Part shown: one piece after another, positions 22,761 through 36,680 of the stretch
Layout: each line of letters starts with the position of its first letter
Numbering within the stretch: position 1 is the stretch's first letter
Assembly (NCBI GenBank): GCA_032173965.1
Contig: CM063284.1
Span: forward strand, 128,983,625-129,047,624
DNA length: 64,000 nt
Reading direction: 5' to 3'
Source of the DNA: Sitta carolinensis
Lineage: Eukaryota > Chordata > Aves > Passeriformes > Sittidae
Made by a program: the position numbers and the translations under genes
Notes under the pieces: generated by a model
Told to the model about the DNA's origin: nothing
Database searches by the model: none
Seen by the model: only the letters and a program-made list of their open reading frames with translations

Positions 22761-25700
22761 CCTCAGCCAACAAAAAATGCATAGAACTCTTCCATTTGAC
22801 AATTAAATTCTAGTTCACTTGCTAATTTCAGCTTTAATTCAGGCTACATTGGGAGATAGTAAAAAACATACCTGCTAACTCACATGAGGAAATTCGGGAA
22901 ATAAAAGCAACTAATTTAAATAAACATTGGATGAGCTCACATATGCATTGACCCAAACTTCATAATAAATAGAACTGCAGATAGATGCACAGTACAGAAG
23001 TATAAAACTGAAAAATCTGTTCTTATTTGTATACTATTAGAATGAAGCTTTTAAAAACGATTGCTGCTTCTGCCAGTCCCTAAACCTTAACAGTGCTGGA
23101 CAAGAATTACTGTGTACACTAAGATCTGTTCTTTGTTAACCATTAATTTCTTCAATTTTCAGTCTTGTTAGAGATTGTCCCACAGAACTAATCCAGAGCA
23201 TTTTGTACTCAGAAGTAGCTGCTGGACATCATGACAAATTCCCACCTCTGTGGAACTCTCAAGGTGTCAAGTTGTAATGACTTAATCAAGGACAGATCTT
23301 GAAATCCTAAAAAGTCATGCACACCTTTGAAAGAAGGCTTAGAAAAATGCATTTAGGTGGAAAATGCAAAATTTGACACAATTCCAGAAAATATTTTTTA
23401 ACTTAAAAATGAAATAAAAGTCAGCTGAAAATTTGCATTGAAATTAGTGTGCAGCAACCTTGTTTGAGATAAGATTTAAACTGCTGCAATGCTGAAATTT
23501 GTTGTTGATAAGGAAGCTTAAATGTATTACACTACATAATACTATGCTGTATTTTGCCTCCTTTTCACTCAGAAAGTGTATTCATTATAATAAATTCACA
23601 CTTTACTATGTAAAATTCATTCGTATAGCCAGAAGCTTATAAAAAGAATATAGACTAAAGAGCAAGTTGCATAATGAGATCTAATCTATGTAAAATAAGT
23701 CCCAGAAGAAATGTCCTTTACTTTGATCATATCCCTTGAAACAAGATCCCCTGCTGGAAACCACAATAAAATGAGAGCTTGGGAAACTCGCCTGGCAAGC
23801 AAGTTAGGTTTTTAAAAACAAAAGCTCGCCAAGCCACCGACCTCATGATCCCAGACAAAATGTAATTAAGGCTAATAAAGTCTTTCAGACTCCCTGAGGC
23901 TTAATGGGAGAATAAAGATTTTTTGGGGCTCATGGTAGGAATCCTGAGCTCCCTCTCTGCCTCTGTGCAACCAAAAACCTCAGCTTGCTGCCATATTCAG
24001 AAAAGGATCCAAAGTCCATCCAGAGGCAGCTGGCCATGGGGAGATCCCTCTGCAGTGCACACACGTGCACAGACACACACACACCCTCTCATCAGAGGAC
24101 TCCACAGCCCTTCTGGGTTCTAGAGCATTTTAGTGCTGGCTCTGATGCATAGGGACAATTTTTGAGTTTTCTTTGCTACCAGTATGGTGGGTGAATCACC
24201 ACTGCTGGGTGATTCTAACATTAAATTAATTTTTTAAAGTGCTTTGCAGGATGAAAGTTGCTATGCAAATATAAAATGTCCTTATCATGAACTAAGAACT
24301 TAGAAGGACACATTGCAGTGTGGACATTGCAGATGGCCATCAGTGCAAACTACCAGCAAATAGCACCCTGTGCCTGAAGGGGAAGTGCAAAAAAAACCAG
24401 TCATTTCTTCAGCAACTGTATTTCCTTTATATTGTACTTTAGTCCTTAATGCTAAGAATCACTTCAGTCATGAAACAAGATAGATAAATCGTTGCTTATC
24501 AGGAAAACAATAACAGCTTAAAAAGGAAAGTAAATCATTACTGTAGAAAAGTATTATTTTCTTCCTGATATGGCAGGCAGCCTGAGAGTGTTATAAAAAC
24601 GCACTACTTGAGCACCCTCAGTGCACCCTCCAAGGCAATTGCAGATGCTGGGTGTGTAGCAGAACAAGGGGGTGAAGATGGAGGCCTGCTACATCAGAAG
24701 TAAAGGTGTTGGAAACAAAGGACTTGCTTTCCTGCACATGGAGAAGAGTGCAATCAATTTATTTTGTTTTCTGTAAGAATAGCAAGCTGAATTACTTTCC
24801 AGTCACCTGTTTGCTGTGCCTTGCACTCAGGACAGATCTGAGGGAAGTCATTTGTCCTGCTGCCCTGGTTAGGAGGAACTGGCCAAATTTCCTGTTATTT
24901 TCTCACCGTGATGTCCCAGCATGCTTGGATAAATCCTGTTCAAAAGCTGAGCACAGCAGCAGTTTTATTCTGTCTCTCTTCTTCCTCTGACCACCAGGAG
25001 CTCTGTGTGGGGTGAAGGTGTTTTCCAGCTGTGAGTTAGCCGTTGCTCAAGCTCGCAGTGAAGCTTGAGCTTCCTGGTGTGCCAGTGAACTGATGCAGGT
25101 GCTGCCTAAAATGTGCCACTACCCCAAGCCCCAGGGACATCAGGGATGACAACCAGCTTCTGGAGCCAGCTGGAGTCAGGGAACACAGAAGCTGGGGAAG
25201 GCACCTTGGCTTGGCCTGCAAAACTTTCATAATTATTTTATGAATAAAATTTCATAATGTTTACCCCTTGTTTTGGTCCATTTTGGGGCAGCTGCTCTCA
25301 GGTCAGCAGCCAACCACCCCCAGAAAGAGCTTCTGGTGTTGGAAGGCAACTGGCAGCACCTTCTGCATCCTGCTGGGATCAGCACCAGAGTACATGGTAC
25401 TGGGGAAGAAAAACCTGCTGGCCCCCCCACTCCCCACGCTTCTGCAGAACTACTTCCCACCATCCCAAAGGAACCAGCATTGCACTACCAGCCTTTCAAT
25501 AAGCCAGCCTGCCCCTGCCTTTTCCCTGTCCTTTCCCTATCCCCTTAGAGCAGAGGAGCAGGGTAGCCACAAACGAACAGACTTGGCTGTCTCTCTGCCA
25601 CCAGTACACATGTGCAACATGCTCTGTCCACTTGTGCTGAGATGATGAAAAGTACTAATTGTTTCAGTATTTCTCTAAGACCTCTTTTCCCCATTTGGCT

Positions 25701-26149
25701 TCATTTCATATGTACACTAACCAGTTTACAAATATTACTATCAAGGTTGAGTTATGAAAAGTTTATCTAATGTATGATTTGCTTTAAAGACTATTAGAAG
25801 AATCACTTCTGCATAATAAAACCTCAAGAATACAAAAGTGATCTTAAGAAATGCAGTATGATTGCTGTGTGGTTTCCCATTGCCTTTGTAGTTTCAGAGA
25901 CACTATAACCTTATTTAATTAGCTAAAATTTCCTCTCTCTTGAGGATGGAAACTCAATGAAATGTCAACAATGCTGTCAGTCTGCTTCGGGCTAAACTCA
26001 TTACACAAAGGCTCATGATAAAAATAGTCCAAGACAGATTATTTTGTTGCAAAACATAGGCCCACACATCTTATGCCTCAGAAAACAGATGTGGAATTCA
26101 CGCAAGTGCTGCATTTTGAGGGTTAATGGGACTGTTAAGTTCCACCAGA

Positions 26150-26860
26150 CAATTACAGATGTTAGGTGCTTTCTCTGTTTTATATTCGACCAGTAAAAAG
26201 AAAAAGACTAAATCCTGTCAGTGATTCCTCAGAGACTGATGAGGGATATTCTTACATCGGTCAGAGGCTGATATGAAATCTATATCTTTGCTTTAAAAAT
26301 TCAGCTTTTCCCATCACTGAGAGAGTGAGCAGAGATTGCATTTTATGAAAAACCTGACGAGGAGCAAAGAAAAAAATTGTTTCATTTAATCTGAATTATA
26401 ATTGATATTTCGGAATACATGTGCTCGTTACTAAGCATAATAAAATTTGGCATTTTCTATTGTCAGAGGATTTATAAAGGCTAAATTTCTTGATTTATTT
26501 AAATAGACAGATAGGAAAGAGCAAACTACAAAAACAAGTGCTATATACTGAAGGCATGTGAATTACCTCCTTCCCAAGGATAATGCAAATTAGAAGTATG
26601 TAAAGCTTTGTCTGCACCTGGGATCTTTAATGAGGATAAAGAAAAATCAGACGGAGATTCTCCTGGGAAAAGAGAGGATCGTTATTTGAATAACCTGCAG
26701 TGAATTCTAATCAATGCAACGTGACTTTGAAAATGAATATGGTTTTTCAACCCGCTGTACATGAGCCATAATATTAATCATAACTTCATGGTACAGTAAA
26801 GCCGATGACAAATGGTTATTCAGTGGACTAACAAAAAGACCATTCATAGTGGGAGGAAGG
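26150..26860. other. candidate conserved noncoding element
   Basis: A repeat-free stretch rich in ATTA/TAAT cores with one octamer ATGCAAAT at 26583-26590. Octamers are expected a few times by chance in a window this size, so that motif alone is weak support. The call rests on texture and lack of repeats. An alignment would decide. Confidence 0.25.
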
Positions 26861-27583
26861 TAAGGGCATATATAGAGTAATTTATTTTTGTTTTGTCTGC
26901 AAAAACAATATATTTGCCTAAATATACACATACACCTATGCATATATGTGAACATACACATGTGTGTGCGCACACTTATACCCGCATGTGTGTGCCCCCT
27001 CTTTTAGCACATAAGTATGAAATAGGTTCATTTTCCTTCAGGAGTAACATGAACAAGCATTGTCTGATCTTGTTATTCAAAGAGAATTGTTTATTATTAC
27101 AATAGTTAATACAAAGCTTGAGATAATTTTTTTTAAAACAGGGTTTTCTGGATGTTTTAGTTGTGTATCTTCCAGTGTTTGCAGTCTCTACTGTGCCTCT
27201 AAAAGGCTGGAGGTAATTTGTGTCTTCTTTCCACTACTAAGCTTTTTTCACTCTCTTGTATGTGTAGGAAGGGTTTAACATAAAGCATGGTTCACTGGCT
27301 GCAACATAGAAACACCGTGCTCATTTATTTACCTAGAGCACAGAACAGAACATTTATGTATTTTTTCCATCTCAAAAATTCAAATCAATAAACTTTTTGA
27401 CATTTTCACAATTAACATGTTTATATTAGTGAAACAAGCTGTGTCAAAAATCAGACTTTCAAAGAAAGCCCTCTGAGGGAAATCAGAGGCATTTTGCAAT
27501 GTTTTTTAAAGGGTGAGTGCATATTTTAGCCAGAGGGTTATTTTTGTGGGATACAGTGAAGTAAATATATCTCGTTTTGAGGT

Positions 27584-27647
27584 GTTAGGGCATGGGTTGG
27601 ACTTGATGATCTTGAAGGTATCTTCCAACTTAGTCATTCTGTGATGT
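27584..27647 (+). mobile_element. CR1 LINE 3'-terminal fragment, plus orientation
   Basis: The run 'gggttggacttgatgatc', followed by a 'cttccaacttagtcattctg'-type ending, is the canonical CR1 3' tail. Only about 60 bp remains, which is normal for extreme 5' truncation. This copy is oriented opposite to the other CR1 fragments in the window. Confidence 0.85.
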
Positions 27648-30178
27648 GGTGAGGACGTTCATATATAAGCAGCAAAATGTGACAAGCCGTGCCATAAAAT
27701 GCTATGCACCACCATGTGCAATGAGATGCTTTTTCTTCCCCACTGTATCTACCTCCCACTTTCAAGTCATCTTTGTCTCCTTTGCCTGCATGTGGATGTT
27801 CACTGGAGTTCTGGCCAGGCAGGGAGCTCCAGTGGGGTGACCCAGCCAGCATCATGGAGGGGTTGGGGGTGTGTGGGGATGGTGACCATGTCTGTACAAC
27901 ACGTGTGCAACCACATTAATAGATTCACATGTATACTAAAGTACAACTGCTGCCTGCAGCAGCCCTCAGGCAAGAGGTCAAGAGGAGCATAAGGGTCTTG
28001 AAGGTTAAGCTCAAGATCTGTCAGTCTAGGGTAAGAAGCAGACTGTAGGGCTAAAGGCCTTCCACTTGCAATATCTTACCACCCAGCCTTGGGCATTCAG
28101 ACTGATGGCACACACCTATAATGTGTCAGTTATCTGGAGCAAGAGAGGCTGTTTTTCCTATATCTAACAAATCAGTAGCACAAAAAAAATATAATGAGAG
28201 CAGACCTATGAAAGAGGGAGTCATTGTGGCTACCTAGCTGAACATGTGCTCAGAGTGCAAAAAGCTAACAAAATTCCTAGATGGAAATACTAAGGGACAC
28301 CCAGCAGATGCAGCATCATAAAATTTATCTTCACAGTGCTATTCCTTTTGTGAAATCATGTTTTTAAAAAACCCCAATACAAACAAGCAGCCACAGGGTA
28401 ATTTGGATCTGTGGAAGGAAAGTGGTATTAGCAGAGGAGCTAAAGTTAGCTAGCTTCCCAAAGCAAAGTGTATGGAGTGATTTGATCAGAGTGTATAAAT
28501 ATCTTTTTGGGCAGGAAATTCTTGAAGAACAAGGGTGTTTAACTTAAGAATCATCTAGAAAAGGGTTGAATTTTTGCTACTTCAAATTTTGAGAAGACTG
28601 GATAGCTTTGTAGAGAAGATGCCAGAGTTCCTTTGAACAGTGTGGGTGTGATGCAAGAAAATTTTGGTGAAATTTTATATTCTCTGTGTCAATGAAGTAG
28701 TCAAAACTATGCACTGGGTTTTTTAGGACTGTTTCTGCCTTTGCCCATTAATACTGGCCAGTTTGATGCATATTCTGTTTTAAGGGATATCATGGTGTTC
28801 CCATAGATTTGGTCTTTCCAGAAGATTTCTGATGAAGGATGATGAAACATGAGAGAAATCGTTCAGCGGTTGTAGAGAGGTACCATCACCAGCATCTCCC
28901 AAAACTTCTCTTGCCATTATCCTTGGTCCTAGCTGGTTTGAACCTGAAGCTAGGCAGTTACACCTTGCTGCAGCATCTGGGAAGACATGGTTTTGGTGCT
29001 GCTGTGCTTTATTTTACAAGGTTCCTGATTTGGTTGCATTTCCTTCTGTGAACATGAACTGCTGGTTTTCTGATGCTTATTTTTTTCTTATGTAAGACTG
29101 TCTATAAGAAGAGAATAAATAACTGAAGTGGGGGAATAAGCTGTTCTCACAGTCCTCTTGAAGAAGCTTGAAGCAGGAATAAGTCAGACTGTCTTCTTTC
29201 TATGGACATAGTCATAAGCCTCTCCTAAGCTAGCCAGATCTGAAACCTGAAATCACTTGGACTAAACATTTACTGCTGGGGCTCAAACTGTCTGTCTCAT
29301 TTTCATATTCCCTGTCTTGGGAAGAAAAGTTTGGATATCATAACAGTGCCAACTATAGGAAATGTACTATCTAATGCCAGTAAGAAGACTCTAAGATGAT
29401 TAAACTATAATGCTCACAAACTTGGATCTATCTAAAATATTTTTTTTTTGTTTTTAACTTTGCCATATATTTGGATGCTTATGGTATAAAAGATAAAAAA
29501 TCTGATCTTTGATTATATGTATCTTCAAATATATAACTATATAACTAAAACTGTCTTGTTTCTTACTGTTAGTTTTACCTAAACCATTAGGGAAAGCTTC
29601 ATTGGGAATTAGACTTGGGTTGTTGAAAACTACCTCATATTTAGAATAAAGAACAATAAGAGTTGTGCATATCTATCAATCTATATATCTTAATTTGTGC
29701 TAGTGGATTTATCTTCAATAAACTAAAGAGTTTCCTGCAAGAAGTTTATTTTCAAAGCAGTTTTAAATGCAGCAGTTTAGAAGTGATCGTTGGAAGAGAT
29801 TCCTATGTAACTATTCATGTCCATCTTAAAAACAAGAATCATCACTAAATCAAAATTCATTCAACAAAGAAAAATTTGAACCCAGTGAAGTCATAGATAG
29901 TTTAGACACTGAATTTAGTGGAGTCAGCATCACCCACGAGTTTTGGTTGCATTTACATGCTATTTGGATGTCATAGGGGAGGCTGAAGTTAAACAAAGAG
30001 AAGAAGGATTACAACCACTCCCCCTTTACAGTGGGAGCAGAGAGGAAAGTTCACTTCTATCCACCAGAGAAGAGAGACATACTTTAAACTTCTTTTGCTC
30101 CTATTTCATAGTGATTTAAAATGCACAAATACTTTTCAAATTCCTTGAACAGGTGTAGTTATAAATTCACATAAAAAA
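27648..30178. other. unique noncoding sequence
   Basis: Several short overlapping open frames occur (for example around 27640-27990 and 28839-29051) without recognisable domains. No RNA gene or additional repeat is seen. Confidence 0.5.
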
Positions 30179-30285
30179 GAATCACAGAATTGTTGATTTT
30201 GTAGGGGACCTCTGGAGGTCGCCTGGTCCAGTCCTTAAGGATGATCACCTGGAACTAGTAGCCCTAAACCATGTATCCAGCCTCT
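30179..30285 (-). mobile_element. CR1 LINE 3'-terminal fragment, minus orientation
   Basis: It begins with GAATCACAGAATTGTTGA and continues through 'gacctctggaggtcgcctgg' and 'ccatgtatccag', the reverse complement of a CR1 3' end. It is diverged and truncated after about 100 bp. The right boundary is approximate. Confidence 0.85.
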
Positions 30286-33200
30286 ACTGGATTCACCAGT
30301 ATTCAGCCTAGTTAGCAACTAGACTTGATTCAGAGGGAAAAAAATCCTGGACAGCTTTAGAATGCAGAGATGATCTAGTGCCTTTTCTCCAATCCACTCT
30401 ACATTCTAACTTGATCATCTCTTTGAACTCATTTCAGATATTCTTCCTTCTTTCACCATTGCAACAGATCTGCAGCTTCTGTTTCTGGCACTCAGATCTG
30501 ATACCAGAAAACCAGACATCAGTGCAGAGGTAATTGTAGCCAAAGTCCTACTTAGCACTGCTCAAGCTTCAGCCCTGCAACTGTTCTTTGGAATTACTTT
30601 TAACTTTGTCCATTTTAAGATGCATGTCCATGGTCCATGGTGTGTGGTGCTCCAAAAAACTTCCATAGAAGTGGAAGAAAACTGTGATACCTATCAGTTT
30701 TTTTCTCCACCATGAAACACTTAGTTTTGACACAGAATCAAAATTAGAAATGATTATGGGGATAGGATGTCACGTGGAAGTAGGCTGATAATCTACATCC
30801 TGGTAAAATGAGAATACCAGGGTGTCCCCAGTTTCTCCTTCTGTTAAAAGAAATGGCTTGCCGTAAACATTGTTCAGATAGCTTGATAATTGCAGCATGA
30901 AATGGAAAACAAACTGCCATTGATAAGAGATATGATCCTGTTCCTGTTAACAACAGAAAACTGGCAGGATCAGACCAAAAAGAAAGAGGGATACAAAGAT
31001 TGTGTGTGTGATTTCAGCCACATAGAAGGATTATTGATTTATCCAAGGGTTACTGAAATGAAGATCTGGCTTGTGGTTCAGGTGAGGATGGGAGGAAAGT
31101 GATTACTGCTTTATTACAGGCCTTCCTTGTAGATATGGGGTGTGGAAATAATCAGGACTGATCTTACAGAGAGTGCAGCAGATGCACAGCATCTGGTCTC
31201 TGGTCTCCAAGGCTACATCTATACTAGTAAACTAAATAGGCTTAGGACATGTTTAAGCACTGCTCCATGAGATCTATACTGTTTAACCCTTCCCCCTGTC
31301 TCTGGAGTTTGGCTCTTGCCAAACAGCACTATGCAGGTGCACAGGTCAGCAACTGCTCCCCAGGCACAGTGGCAACAAACCCCCTTTGTTCTAGGGGAGA
31401 AGAGGGTGAGACAGGAGCAGTGTGAGATGAGCTGAGCACTACAGCACTTGAGGTCAGAGGATGTGCCGTCGTTCATTCCGTTTATTTCAGAAAGAGTCTC
31501 CTGACAACTACTTTGTGACCATACTTAAGGCATCTCTTTCTCATTTTCTCTTGAAACAAAACATATAGCCAAAGTATTTTTCCCAAAGAAAGAAACACAT
31601 ACTTAAACAATTTCCCACTCTCCTTCTAATTATATGAATGAAGACCAATTTTCATCCCAGCTCTGGCCTCTATATGTATAAGCAAACCCTTGTTTACAGC
31701 TAAAGTCCTATAGCCAGAAGGTAAATTCATTCAAGTTTGGTCTTTGGCCAGCTGATGACAAATTTCCCTGAAACCAGTGCCTAACATGGACTTGGCCACC
31801 ATTTGCTCCCTGATACACAGTGCCGGGACAATATGAGTTTTCCTCTGAAATGTGTATCAAATTCATGTTCTGACTTCAATGAGCCAGAACTCACCACTGG
31901 CCTCCTGAAATCCAAATTTATAACTCTGGGGATGGGCTTAACTTTTTATTATTATATCATAGAATTTGGTCTTGTTATATTTCACTGTAGTCTCCAAGCA
32001 CGTCCCATGTTGAACAGACTAGTAAAAGGGAAGTCTCTTGTGGGTTTCTTAGATTTTTTTGGCTTTTCTTCTTTTGGGGGTTAATTTAATCAAAATTTTA
32101 AAAGGGATAATTAGATTTTTACAACTTTTTTACAGAGGCAAAAATTTAAACCTATTTCCTCTTTGAAGAAATTTGGAAGGTACCCAAGACTTTCTTTCAA
32201 AGTAACATCATCAAATAATTTTCTTGTGTATCTGAGATTTAACATTTCAGATTCTGTCCCCTGCACCTTTTATTGTTCCTATTTACAGTGCACCTGAAAC
32301 ACATTGTGTAATTGGCAGAGAGCCCAGATTTTCCATTTAAGAACAGTTTGATGATTTCACTTTTTCTTTCTCTCTCTTTTTTTTTTTTTTTGAAAACAGC
32401 AGGTGCTCTACATTGTAAACAATGCCAGTCACCATAATATTATTAGCTTTTGCATTTTTATTACATTTTTGCCTCCCTACATATTTTAAACTTCATTGCA
32501 AGGCATTTTTGGCACCAACTCAGAAAGCTTCTTATTTCATAAGGAAGATGGATACTAGTGAACATAGTGCTTTGTTGTCATTTATAATTAGAAAGTGTAA
32601 GATTTACTTAATCATTAAACCACCCAATATTTGCGGGTTTGTTTCTCATTTTCTGTGTGATGCATCCACATCTGTCCCAGGCAGCACATTAATTCCCTTT
32701 TCTGTAATAATGGATTTTTCAAACATTTAACCCTTCTCTTTGTGTGGCATCAAAGTAATCTTTTATAACATTGCTTTTCTCCTCCCTGTCACCTTGCCTA
32801 AGATCCTGTAAACCACATTTCAGATTTTTCACAGTTTGATGGGTCAATAGCCAGAACTGACATAGCCCAGTGGTTCTGCAATTACTCTTGTTGTGTACCA
32901 AGAGTCTATATTCCATTGGTTATTAAAAATGTGTGCAAACAAATGGAGTTGAAGAAAAACAAATCAGAAATTCATTTTAAAGAAATCTTGAAAAAAAAAA
33001 TCAGCACAAGGTGCAGATGAATACTCCTGAAATACAAATAACGCAAGGCAAGAATTGTCTTTGTGTACAGGTTTTTTATAAATGTGTTTTTTTACATGAT
33101 TTCTAGATGGAGGACATATCACTTGAAAACAGATTTAGACAAATGTCATATACAATGAATATTTATTGTTAGAGCTATTTGTGGTTTCAACAAGGTCTTC

Positions 33201-34769
33201 ATTAGCAAACAAAGAAAAAAAAATCAAGCTATTTTCATGTTTATACAGCAAGGATGTCTTTTGCTAAACTGCATTTTGAGCTACATTTTTTTTCCAGATC
33301 AATTCAATAAGAGAAAGCCCAACAGAGAACAGATGCAATATAAGAGCAATAAAGGGAAGTAAAAAAAATTAAAAATCCTTTGTTCTCCCTGCAGTACATC
33401 CGTAAATCTATTAGTGTTATTTTCCTTTCTTCTCTTTTTTGCATCCCAAGCCAGATCTCAAGTTCTCTGAAGCAATCCTTAATCAAGCTCCCCAAAGGCC
33501 TACGACTGCATGCAGCAATTTCTCCCCTGCTCTCAGCACAGATGTTTCGAGCACATTCCATTACACCTACATGCCATTACAGCTAATGGCTTATTCTGAT
33601 GAAGAAAGCTGCTTTCTGCTCAGTGCAGCAAAGGGGAAAATAGCCTCCTGTACAGTTCGTACACTGCAACAATGAAATGTGGGGGCAGGTGGTACAACAG
33701 AACTCTCTAATGTTAATTACATACTGTATTACCCCAAATTTGGCTGGTCATTAATTATGCTAATTTACCTTCCTGAAAATTAGCACCACTCGTGTGAACA
33801 TTTGAGCAGTTTTTAGCAAAACGAAGTACGGAATAGTGGTTTGTAAACTTAAACCTTTTGAACCACCCGAGTCCAGGATGACAGTGGCTGCCAGACATGG
33901 TGAGGAAAGGGGAGCAGCCGGCGGGCGAGGGGCCCGCCAGCCACAGTGGCCCTGTTACACTCTGCACTGTCACCCCGAATGCATCAACCTGCTCCCTGCC
34001 TCAGTTTCCCTCTGCGGAAAACTATACCTACGCCTCACACAGGCTAAACCTCCTCATGTTTGAAGAGCAGCACTTGATTCATGAGCACCTAAAGGACAAT
34101 GATCTTTTCTGCTGCAGAATACTGAGCATCGGATTCCTGGGAAAGCTGGAGATGTCAGAAAAATGATCATAATGTTTTGCTCAGGCAAAGAATATTTATC
34201 CATTTTTAATTTAAAAAACCCTCAAACCAGTCAAAACTGTCCTTTGGAATAAAGAGGGAAAATGAAACAGCTAAAGATTTCTGTGATTCATAGTGAGTGC
34301 AGATAAACTCCATGACCTGCCAGAGAGGATGGTGTTGCAATTGCAAAGGTTAAAGAGAAAAAATTTCTTCTAGCAACTTAAAACTGTCCAGGCAACTCTG
34401 TAATGATTTTTTTATATATATTTAGATTACATTAGGTCTCTACAAAGAGTGATATAGTAGTTTCAATTGTGCCTATAGCTATAGATTGATTTTTTTTTAA
34501 CTGTTCATAAAAAATTAATCTCTATCTTCTTCCAACAAAACCTAAGATTTTATCATATTGATTATGGGCCTAACAAAGTAAGGTATCAGATTTAGACTCA
34601 ATTTGTTTTCCTATGAATTAAATACATTAAATCACTTTTTACTCAGGTTGAAATTGATTGAGTTTCAGAGTTAAACAAAATATCTTCTCTACATTGTGAA
34701 CTGTCTCCATTTCTTCCTCAAGGCTGCTGTTTTCTTCTATCCATCTCCAAGAAGCCATCATCATATTAA

Positions 34770-35070
34770 CATAGATGACAATCTGGCAAGGAGGTGCTGA
34801 TCAAAGATAAATTTCACACTCGCACTTCGCATTTTCTAATTACACCATCTGTGTCAGACTCTTTCGTGGCAGTTCTGCCCAATCTGTCAAATGCTGCATG
34901 CCTATGGGAATGCAGAGGAGCTGAGAAAATCGCCTCCATTTCCCCCACCAGCCGATCCATCACCCCAATCGGAGCTGGGTGGATATATTAGTCTAATTGG
35001 TACTGGAATGAAGGTTCCAGACTGCATATGAGATGAGGTGTTTGGGGGATGCAAGACATGAGATTTACAA
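34770..35070. other. candidate conserved noncoding element
   Basis: Repeat-free mixed-composition sequence with an ATCAAAG core (34800-34806, TCF/LEF type) and CTAATTA/CTAATTG homeodomain-type cores. It is more GC-rich than its neighbours and contains no simple repeats. Conservation is inferred from texture only. Confidence 0.25.
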
Positions 35071-36199
35071 TTTGAATCATATTACAAGGCTTGCCCCAGC
35101 TTGTTTCATAGCAAGCTGAGAGCAAGCCATGCATGCAATATCAGCATGTGGAGGTATAAAAAAAAAAAAAAAAGGAAGAAAGAAATGAGGAATATTTAAA
35201 AGCAAATAATGAATGAGAAGGTGTCTCCTTTCATTATTTTTGGCTTTTCCAGACATACTAAATATAAATGATTACCAATAAGTTCACATGAAATTAATTT
35301 ATCCTTGTATGTAAGAAAAATAAACATTACACATTATATGCCCTGAACTACCAGAGATGGCTAGATGTATTCTAATCGAGTCCTGATCTATTAAATCCAG
35401 CAGCTCTATCAAAATAGGGATGGCTCTTTTACACTAAAAGTGTATTACTTCCTATCCATGAGGCATGAGATTAAGTCATAGAAGGTGAAAAGTTGCAGCT
35501 CTTCTAGGAAGGCTGACATTTAAAATTATCTACTTTATGGGTCAACTTTTTTCTGAGAAATTAATCTCAACTTTGAACCTGTGTGTAAAATATTGCAGAC
35601 TGCTATTGCTGGGTGCAATCAAATCTGGTGTAGTAACTCTGATTCCCTGAGCAATCACATTTGAAAGTGAAAATGAGCTGCGCTTCTGGGTGCATGAATA
35701 GTGGTGTGCTTGTTTACTCTGGGATCTGCAAACCCCCCAAAAGGGCAAGTGTAAAAAATGCTGTGACAAAAGAAAATCTGGTAGTGCAGTAATGCAGGCT
35801 ACATGCAGAGATTGTGAACCACATCTAGGATACATGTTCTTTCGTGACGTCTTAGTACATTTGTGCACACACTACTGATTAAAAACTTCACACTTCTTTT
35901 TTGTCTAGACAAAACACACACCATGGAGACATACTCAAGTTCATCTCACATCTGAGATGAAGCCTGTGTTTGAACTCAGATTCCCATCCTTTTTGTGTGT
36001 TGCCTTCAGCATAAAATGGGTCAAACTAGGGTTATTTAATGATTTTATATTTAAAAGTAGAGGGAGCAAAAAATTATACACCAATTAAGGACCTTTATTT
36101 TCAGATACAAATTTCTGTAGGACACAAGAAGCAAGAAGCAAGCACATTATCAAGCACATTTTTCATGCTCCTACCTTTGGTTTATTTAGTACAGTGCCA

Positions 36200-36680
36200 A
36201 AGGTGTCACTGATGCAAGAATGTTGTTGGTTGGCAGCCTCCGCAAAGCAACACTACCAGAGAGAGATATTTTAACACCCTTTTCTGCATTCAGAGTGGGC
36301 TGAGGAAAGAGCTGTTCAAATATTCATAAAGGACAGAAGACAAATATTTGGCAACTCCCAACATTTCAGTGCTAAATCATTTAGTAAACACAGGCTAACA
36401 GCATTAACACAAGATCAGACAAAACTGCCCAGCACCACTCAGGGCTAGGTCAGCTGAAAATAACCTTAATGCTGTAAATCAAGATTTTACTGCTGCGTAT
36501 TTGACTGAACTTGTGTCTTTACTTGAACTTTTGAATTTTTCCCTTTCAAAGAAATGCATAAGACAGCCTCAAGGTGGAATATGCCAGAATGACTCCACTT
36601 CAGAGGCACAATCAATGAACAGCAATTATCTCAGACATATTTGAGCTTTTTATAGACAAAGACCTTTGTCTGGGTGGGTG
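36200..36680. other. candidate conserved noncoding element containing a SOX-like palindrome
   Basis: A repeat-free stretch ending with AGACAAAG-AC-CTTTGTCT at 36654-36671, two inverted SOX-type ACAAAG cores two bases apart. SOX-E proteins are known to bind paired inverted ACAAAG-like sites. The remainder has dispersed AAATATT and ATTTAGTAAAC-type motifs. Function is inference. Confidence 0.28.

Larger units (their letters stand above)
20733..27583. other. long unique stretch without a supported gene
   Basis: AT-rich with small structures only. These are a 13-bp tandem AGTTTTAGTGAC(T) pair at 22546-22570, (TA)8 at 22745-22760, a 9-bp inverted repeat GCTCAAGCT/AGCTTGAGC at 25045-25070, and an alternating purine-pyrimidine run at 26953-26975. 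Open frames around 25257-25645 overlap in three frames and show no domain. A conserved-element-like stretch is listed separately at 26150-26860. Confidence 0.5.

Noticed and set aside
25045..25070. 9-bp inverted repeat GCTCAAGCT/AGCTTGAGC with 8-nt loop
   Set aside because: Stems of this size and spacing are expected several times by chance in 64 kb. Noted but not scored as a finding.
25257..25645. Three overlapping plus-strand open frames up to 125 codons
   Set aside because: Overlap in all three frames without a domain or splice context points to locally GC-rich chance openness.
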